Shown one piece after another: positions 58,622 through 64,000 of a DNA stretch of 64,000 nt. Position 1 is the stretch's first letter; each line of letters begins with the position of its first letter. The translations under genes were made by a program, and so were the position numbers. The notes below the pieces were generated by a model that saw nothing but the letters and a program-made list of their open reading frames with translations, was not told where the DNA came from and searched no databases. Location: the NCBI RefSeq assembly GCF_024124765.2, contig NZ_JAMXSR020000002.1, forward strand, positions 3,182,001 to 3,246,000, written 5' to 3'. The DNA is from Sphingomonas sp. H160509. GTDB lineage: Bacteria > Pseudomonadota > Alphaproteobacteria > Sphingomonadales > Sphingomonadaceae.

Positions 58622-59347
58622 ATGATGCGCTTCACGAGGGTTCGGTCAATCGGGCTGCGCGCCGCGCCGCTGTTGGCGTTGGGTGCGCTGGCCGGGCTGT
58701 CGTCCGGCGCGAACGGACAGGATACGGCGCCGGCACCGGCGACCGGTCTCGCGCCGTATTTCCAGCCGGTGACGCAAGGGGCCACGACGCCCGACAGCGA
58801 CGGGTTCCTGCGTCGCTGGCTGTTGCTCGAGTCGATCGACAAGCCCAACCGCAGCAATACGGGCTTTACCGCGACGTATGTCCGGCAGGCGCTCACCACG
58901 CAGTATTTCCCCGGCCAGTTCACCGCGATCCCGCGCGACGGCCAGGTCGTGAAAGCGGCCCAACCGCTACGCTGGCACGCACTCGATTCCGGCGCGTTCG
59001 ACGTCAAGCTGTTCAGCTTCGCCAAGGGGCTCGGAAAGCCGACTTACGGCGTGATCTTCTGGGCGGTGACGATCGTCGACAGCCCGCGCGAGATGCGCGA
59101 CGTGCGGCTGGCGGTCGGGTCGAACTCGGCGTCGATCTGGTGGCTGAACGGCAAGGAGACGGCCGGGCTGTTCAACGATCGCCGCATGGTGATGGACGAC
59201 GTGCTGTCGGACCGCGTGACGCTGCGCAAGGGCCGCAACGTCCTGCGTGGTGCGGTGATCAACGGACCCGGCCTGAGCGACTTCTGCGTGCGCTTCGTCG
59301 ATGAGGCCGGCCGGCCGATCACCGACCTCAAGACCGATGTCCGCTAG
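58622..59347 (+). CDS. Exported protein of unknown function in the hemicellulose operon
   Basis: About 241 residues, intact. Signal peptide MMRFTRVRSIGLRAAPLLALGALAGLSSG. The mature part reads LRRWLLLESIDKPNRSNTGFTATYVRQALTTQYFP early, GVIFWAVTIVDSPREMRDVRLAVGSNSASIWWLNGKETAGLFNDRR in the middle, and LRKGRNVLRGAVINGPGLSDFCVRFVDE near the end. The last two resemble galactose-binding-like or PA14-like beta-sandwiches (SNSASIWWLNG...), suggesting carbohydrate binding. No catalytic motif is recognised; similar domains sit next to esterases in plant-polysaccharide loci from memory. ATG 58622 is chosen because GGGGGAGA lies upstream; ATG 58595, overlapping the previous stop, is the alternative. Confidence 0.65.
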   Translation: MMRFTRVRSIGLRAAPLLALGALAGLSSGANGQDTAPAPATGLAPYFQPVTQGATTPDSDGFLRRWLLLESIDKPNRSNTGFTATYVRQALTTQYFPGQFTAIPRDGQVVKAAQPLRWHALDSGAFDVKLFSFAKGLGKPTYGVIFWAVTIVDSPREMRDVRLAVGSNSASIWWLNGKETAGLFNDRRMVMDDVLSDRVTLRKGRNVLRGAVINGPGLSDFCVRFVDEAGRPITDLKTDVR

Positions 59348-59360
59348 CATGGAGACCCTC

Positions 59361-60812
59361 ATGACGCGTCTTGCCGCCGCAGCTCTCGGGCTGTCCGCGA
59401 TCCTCGCCGCCGGGGCGTCGCCCGCCGCCGCGCAGTTGCAGGGCGAGACGTTCATCCACGATCCGTCGACGGTGACCGAGTCCGACGGCAAATACTACAC
59501 GTTCGGCACGCGTGGCGGAGGCCTGGTCTCCGACGACGGCTGGACGTGGCGCAGCGGCCCCGAGCGTCCCGGGGGCGGCGTCGCGCCCGACGTGATCAAG
59601 ATCGGCGACCGCTATTACGTCGCCTATGCGGTCGGTGGCGGCGGTATGTCCGGCGGGCATGCGAGCCAGGTCAAGATCATGTGGACGCTGTCGCTCGATC
59701 CGAAATCGCCGCAGTTCAAATATCACGACGTCGGCGTGGTCGCGTCGAGCGACGGGGTGGAGACCGCCGATGCGATCGACCCCGCATTCCTGTACGTCGA
59801 TGGCCGTCTTTGGCTGACCTACGGCACCTATTTCGGGCCGATCCGCATTATCGAACTCGATCCAAAGACGGGCCTGCGTGTAGCGGGCAATCAGCCCGTC
59901 GACGTCGCGATCGACATGGAAGCCACCGCGATGATGCACCGCGACGGCTGGTATTATCTGCTCGGCACGCACGGAACGTGCTGCGACGGGCCCAATTCGA
60001 CCTACCATATCCGCGTCGGCCGATCGCGCAGTCCGCTCGGGCCGTATGTCGATCACATGGGGACGCCGCTGCTGCGCGGCGGCGGCAAGCTGGTCGTCAG
60101 CGCGCGTGGTCGCAATATCGGCCCCGGTCATTTCGGGCTGATCGAACTCGACGGCGGCGTCGAGAAATTCTCGATGCATTACGAGGCGGACATGGATCGC
60201 AGCGGCCGCAGCGTGCTGGGGATCGAGCCGCTCCGCTGGACCGACGGCTGGCCGGTCGCGGGGGAGAACGTCGTCCCCGGCACCTATGAAGTCGCCTCCG
60301 AACGCAGCGGCTACGCGCTCGGCCTCGCGACCGATGTCGTCCGAATCGCGTTCGACCCGCGTCGCGCCTTCATGGCCAAGCCTACCGACCCCGTCAGCCC
60401 GATCCCCGACCAGACATTGGCGCAGGATTCGGCGGGTTGGCCACAGGGCCGCATCCGCGTCGATCTCGCCGACTATATGAACCGCCCGCATCAATTATGG
60501 ACGATCGCGCCTGCGGCCGGGGCCGGCGGGTATTTCGGTGCGCCCTATTACACGATCACGATCGCCGGGACCGCGCGCGTACTCGCGGCGACCGGGCAAG
60601 GCGAGGTCGAGACGGTGCCCGCGTTCACGGGCGCGACCGAGCAGATGTGGCGGATCGATCAGCTGACCGACGGCACCTACCGCATCATGGCGAAGTCCGT
60701 ACCGGGTGGTCGCGCCAACTTGGCGCTCGTCGCGATCGGCGCCAGTACGCCGACGCTCGCCAAGTTCGATCCGGCCAGCCCCGCCGGGCGCTGGACCTTC
60801 AAGCGGCCGTAG
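59361..60812 (+). CDS. Exported glycoside hydrolase family 43, arabinanase-like
   Basis: 483 residues, intact. Signal peptide MTRLAAAALGLSAILAAGASPAAA. GH43 residues: base Asp in TFIHDPSTVTESDGKYYTFGT, second Asp in DAIDPAFLYVDGRLWLTYG, acid Glu in VAIDMEATAMMHRDGWYYLLG. GTCCDGPNSTYHIRVGRSRSPLGPY and the LVVSARGRNIGPGHFG block (with the metal-site His) resemble endo-1,5-alpha-L-arabinanases and related subfamilies. The C-terminal approximately 130 residues (HQLWTIAP, ARVLAATGQGEVETVPAFTGATEQMWRIDQ) look like a ricin-type carbohydrate-binding repeat. ATG 59361 (MTRLAAA) is preferred over 59349 because GGAG is 7 nt upstream. Confidence 0.88.
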   Translation: MTRLAAAALGLSAILAAGASPAAAQLQGETFIHDPSTVTESDGKYYTFGTRGGGLVSDDGWTWRSGPERPGGGVAPDVIKIGDRYYVAYAVGGGGMSGGHASQVKIMWTLSLDPKSPQFKYHDVGVVASSDGVETADAIDPAFLYVDGRLWLTYGTYFGPIRIIELDPKTGLRVAGNQPVDVAIDMEATAMMHRDGWYYLLGTHGTCCDGPNSTYHIRVGRSRSPLGPYVDHMGTPLLRGGGKLVVSARGRNIGPGHFGLIELDGGVEKFSMHYEADMDRSGRSVLGIEPLRWTDGWPVAGENVVPGTYEVASERSGYALGLATDVVRIAFDPRRAFMAKPTDPVSPIPDQTLAQDSAGWPQGRIRVDLADYMNRPHQLWTIAPAAGAGGYFGAPYYTITIAGTARVLAATGQGEVETVPAFTGATEQMWRIDQLTDGTYRIMAKSVPGGRANLALVAIGASTPTLAKFDPASPAGRWTFKRP

Positions 60813-60906
60813 TCGATCCCGGCCGACGTTGACGCCGGCCGAGATTGAACTACTCCTACAAGTATCGAAAAGATGGGGCTGCCTCATGGTGGCCGAAAGG
60901 GAGAGT

Positions 60907-62527
60907 ATGGACCTGTTGACGCACCGCACTTCACAGTCGGGTTCTGGCCTGACGCGCGCGCTTACCGCGCTGACGTTCGCGCCGCTGATGCTCGCGGGCG
61001 CATTTGTCGCGACGTCGGCGGTGGCGCAGGACGCCGCGGCACCGACCGTGACGGCGACGTTGCAGGCGGACAAGCCGGGTGCGGTCGTCCACCGCGACGT
61101 GTTCGGGCAGTTCGCCGAGCATCTCGGCCACGGCATCTATGGCGGGATCTGGGTCGGCAAGGGCTCGCGTATCCCGAACGACGGCGGCTATCGTCGCGAC
61201 GTGCTGGACGCGCTGAAGGCGATCAACGTGCCGATGGTGCGCTGGCCCGGCGGGTGTTTTGGCGACGAATATCATTGGCGCGACGGGATCGGCGCGACCA
61301 AGTCGCGCCCGACCAAGGTCAACACCAACTGGGGCGGCGTCAACGAGGACAACGCGTTCGGCACGCACGAATATTTCGGGTTGATGGACCGCCTCGGCGC
61401 GAGCACCTACGTATCCGCCAACGTCGGCAGCGCACCGCCGTCCGAGACTGCGCAATGGGTCGAGTACATGACCGCCGCGAAAGGTACGACCGTGCTCGCC
61501 AAGGAGCGCGAGCGCAACGGCCACGCCGCGCCGTGGAAGATCCAGTATCTCGGCATCGGCAACGAGCTGTGGGGCTGCGGTGGCAACATGCGCGCCGAAT
61601 ATGCCGCCGACCTGACCAACCGTTATGCGCAGTTCGCCAAGTCCGCGAACGGCCCGATGCTCAAGATCGCGAGCGGCCGCGAGCGACTCGAACTATGAGT
61701 GGACCGAGGCGATGATGCGGATCGCCGGCAAGAACATCGATGGGCTGGGGCTGCATTACTACACGCGGCCGCGCGACAAGGACTGGAAGGACAAGGGCGC
61801 GGCGATCGGTTTTCCCGAGCGCGAATGGGCGTCCACCATGTCGCACACGCTGGAGATGGAGGAGTTCATCACCAAGCACTCGGCGATCATGGACAAGTAC
61901 GATCCGGCCAAGCGCGTGATGCTCGCGGTCGACGAATGGGGCACGTGGTACGATCCGACGCCGGGCAGCAATCCCGGCTTCCTCGAGCAGCAGAATTCGT
62001 TGCGCGATGCGGTGGTCGCCGGGCTCAACCTCAACATCTTCGCGCATCATGCCGACCGGGTCCGGATGGCGGCGATCGCGCAGATGGTGAACGTGTTGCA
62101 GGCGATGCTGCTCACCGACGGTGCGAAGATGGTGAAGACGCCGACCTATTGGGTGTTCGACCTCTACAAGCCGTGGCAGGGCGCGACATCGCTGCCGATC
62201 CAGGTGACCTCGCCCTGGTACCACAAGGACGAGGTGGCGGTACCTGCGGTCAGCGCGTCTGCGGTCCGCGACACGGCGGGGCAGGTGCATGTCGCGCTGG
62301 TCAACCTCGATCCGAACCGCGCGATGCCGGTGTCGGTCGCACTCGCCGGATTGCAGGCGACGCAGGCGAGCGGGCGGATCATCACCGGCACCGCGATGGA
62401 CGCGCATAACAGCTTCGACGCGCCGGATACGGTCGTGCCACAGCCGTTCACGGGCGCGCAGGTGACGGGCGGCAATCTGACACTCACGGTGCCGGCAAAG
62501 TCGGTGCTGGTCCTCGATCTCCGCTGA
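60907..62527 (+). CDS. Exported alpha-L-arabinofuranosidase, GH51, one frameshift
   Basis: Removes arabinose side chains. About 540 residues. The signal segment spans about residues 1-40 (LTRALTALTFAPLMLAGAFVATSAVAQ), then the GH51 barrel: RDVFGQFAEHLGHGIYGGIWVG, VPMVRWPGGCFGDEYHWRDGIG, NTNWGGVNEDNAFGTHEYFG, acid/base Glu in YLGIGNELWGCGG, nucleophile Glu in MLAVDEWGTWYDP, DGLGLHYYTRP and FAHHADRVRMAAIAQMVNVLQ. The C-terminal beta-sandwich ends KSVLVLDLR. A shift near 61680 splits the gene between the acid/base and nucleophile halves. Start ATG 60907 follows AAGGGAGAGT; the in-frame ATG 60886 is the alternative. It follows GH43 by 95 bp. Confidence 0.93.
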
Positions 62528-62533
62528 TCGGCG

Positions 62534-64000
62534 ATGGCCGTCGAACCCACGCGTCGCGACATGCTGGAAGGCGCAGCGGCGGTCGCCGTCGCTGCGCTTG
62601 CCGGACCCGGCGCTGGACCGAGTCAGGCCTGGGCGGCGGCTTCCGCCGATGGCCCTCGGCTCTGGTATCGGCAGCCGGCTGTCGCCTGGACCGAGGCGTT
62701 GCCGGTCGGCAACGGCCGGCTCGGCGCGATGGTGTTCGGCGGGACCGCCAGCGAGCGGTTGCAGCTGAACGAGGATACGCTGTGGACCGGTGGGCCGTAT
62801 GATCCTGTCAACCCGGCGGCGCACGCGGCGCTGCCCGAGGTGCGGCGGTTGATCGACGCGGGCAAGTTCGCCGAGGCGCAGGCGATCGCCAATGCGCAGG
62901 TCATGGGGCTGCCCAAGACGCAGATGGCGTATCAGCCGGTCGGCGACCTGATGCTGGAGATGCCCGGCGTGGCGGGGGCGGTCGGCGACTATGTCCGACA
63001 GCTCGATCTCGACGCGGCGGTCGCGACCACCAGTTTCACGATGGGCGGCACGCGGTTTCGGCGCGACGTGTTCGCGTCGCCCGGGGATCAGGTGATCGCG
63101 GTGCACCTGGTCGGCGATCGGCCGTTCGACCTGCTGGTGGGGCTCGAGTCGCCACAGCTTGGCGCGAGCGTCTCGGTCGACGGTGCGACGGTGACGCTGG
63201 CCGGGCATAATGGCGAACGGGCGGGGATTGCGGGGCGGTTGCGGTTCGCGGGCGCGCGCGCGGGTTTCGACTGTGGGTGGTGTCGTCTCGAAGGAGGGCA
63301 ACCGGCTTCGCGTCGCGGGGGCACGCACGGTCACGGTGCTGGTGGCGATGGCGACGAGCTATCGTCGGTTCGATGACGTGAGCGGCAACCCGGAAGCGGC
63401 GACGCTCGCCACGCTCGATCGCGCGAGCCGGCGCGGGGTCGAGCGGATCCGGGCGGAGACGAGCGCCGCGCACCGTGCGCTGTTCCGCCGCGTGACGCTC
63501 GATCTCGGACGTACGGCGGCGGCGGACAAGCCGACCGACGAGCGCGTCCGTGCCAACCGTGCCGGTGACGATCCGGCGCTGGCGACGCTGTATTTCGACT
63601 ATGGCCGCTATCTGCTGATCGCGTCGTCGCGACCGGGGACGCAGCCGGCGAACTTGCAGGGTATCTGGAACGACGCGATCAAGCCGCCGTGGGAGTCCAA
63701 ATACACCGTCAATATCAACACCGAGATGAACTATTGGCCGGCGGAGGCGACCGCGCTGGCCGAGTGTACCGCGCCGCTGGTGCAGATGGTCCGCGAACTG
63801 GCGATCACGGGTGAGCGCACGGCGCGGACGATGTACGGTGCGCGTGGGTGGGTGTGTCATCACAACACCGATCTGTGGCGCGCGACCGCGCCGATCGACG
63901 GGGCGCAATGGGGGCTGTGGCCGACCGGTGGCGCGTGGCTGTGCACGCATTTGTGGGATCGCTACGATTACGGGCGCGACCTCGACTATCTGCGGTCGGT
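62534..64000 (+). CDS. Exported GH95 alpha-L-fucosidase/galactosidase, 3'-truncated by window, one or two frameshifts
   Basis: Open at the window end. A twin-arginine-like leader (MAVEPTRRDMLEGAAAVAVAALAG) precedes the N-terminal beta domain (LWYRQPAVAWTEALPVGNGRLGAMVFGG, ERLQLNEDTLWTGGPYDPVNP, QAIANAQVMGLPKTQMAYQPVGDL), the standard GH95 opening. The barrel shows RYLLIASSRPGTQPANLQGIWN, PPWESKYTVNINTEMNYWPAE (with the Asn pair that activates water in GH95) and VCHHNTDLWRATAP. A shift occurs near 63275-63300. The acid Glu and later residues are mostly outside the window. GH95 cleaves alpha-1,2-fucose or L-galactose from xyloglucan side chains, which would fit the GH9 enzyme. Confidence 0.9.

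Overview
The window looks like the chromosome of a sphingomonad (Alphaproteobacteria, Sphingomonas or a close relative). Four things point there: high GC, a Sphingomonadales-type gene transfer agent (GTA) cluster, a TonB-receptor-driven plant polysaccharide locus, and dispersed palindromic intergenic repeats. Most long reading frames on the strand opposite the genes below are high-GC mirror frames and are left out.

Layout. 1-975: 3' part of queG. 1158-15769: a GTA/phage-like structural cluster in RcGTA order (small and large terminase, portal, small membrane protein, prohead protease, capsid, adaptor, tail terminator, tail tube, two chaperone-type proteins, tape measure, a giant distal-tail fusion, hub, NlpC/P60 peptidase, tail-tip protein, DUF2793). 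It has no integrase, repressor or lysis gene. Six copies (five full, one half) of a roughly 150-bp palindromic repeat lie between its genes, all in one orientation. 15889-21759: core genes (OmpA-family protein, AroE-like dehydrogenase, YgfZ, dihydroorotase, a small conserved protein, DUF1134), with two large inverted-repeat elements and a cloverleaf-like palindrome in the gaps. 22044-29470: tRNA-Ser(GCU), a gene-poor stretch, then two coupled genes, a soluble HELAH metallopeptidase and an approximately 1,800-residue protein made of a degenerate kinase C-lobe, DUF4011, SF1 helicase, PD-(D/E)XK-like nuclease and WGR. This pair is the best candidate for an undescribed system, possibly defence. 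29631-37225: a truncated response regulator, an outer-membrane barrel protein, and a CzcCBA-type heavy-metal efflux operon with a small His-rich periplasmic protein. 37509-38261: dienelactone hydrolase.

38549-64000: a hemicellulose utilisation region. A TonB receptor brings in oligosaccharides; GH9, three GH43, GH51, GH95 and a beta-helix (GH141-like) enzyme plus two esterases trim them; XylA and XylB feed xylose to the pentose phosphate pathway; UxuA handles glucuronate-derived mannonate; two GntR/FCD regulators sit nearby. A TAGCGCTA-core palindrome lies upstream of the TonB receptor, upstream of one GH43 gene and in the GH9/esterase divergent promoter, suggesting one LacI-type regulon.

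Quality caveat. About 60 single-base frameshifts interrupt otherwise well-conserved genes, very often in homopolymer runs and including a core gene such as pyrC. I read these as base-level sequence errors rather than mass gene decay. Genes are therefore annotated over their full inferred span, with the shift points noted.
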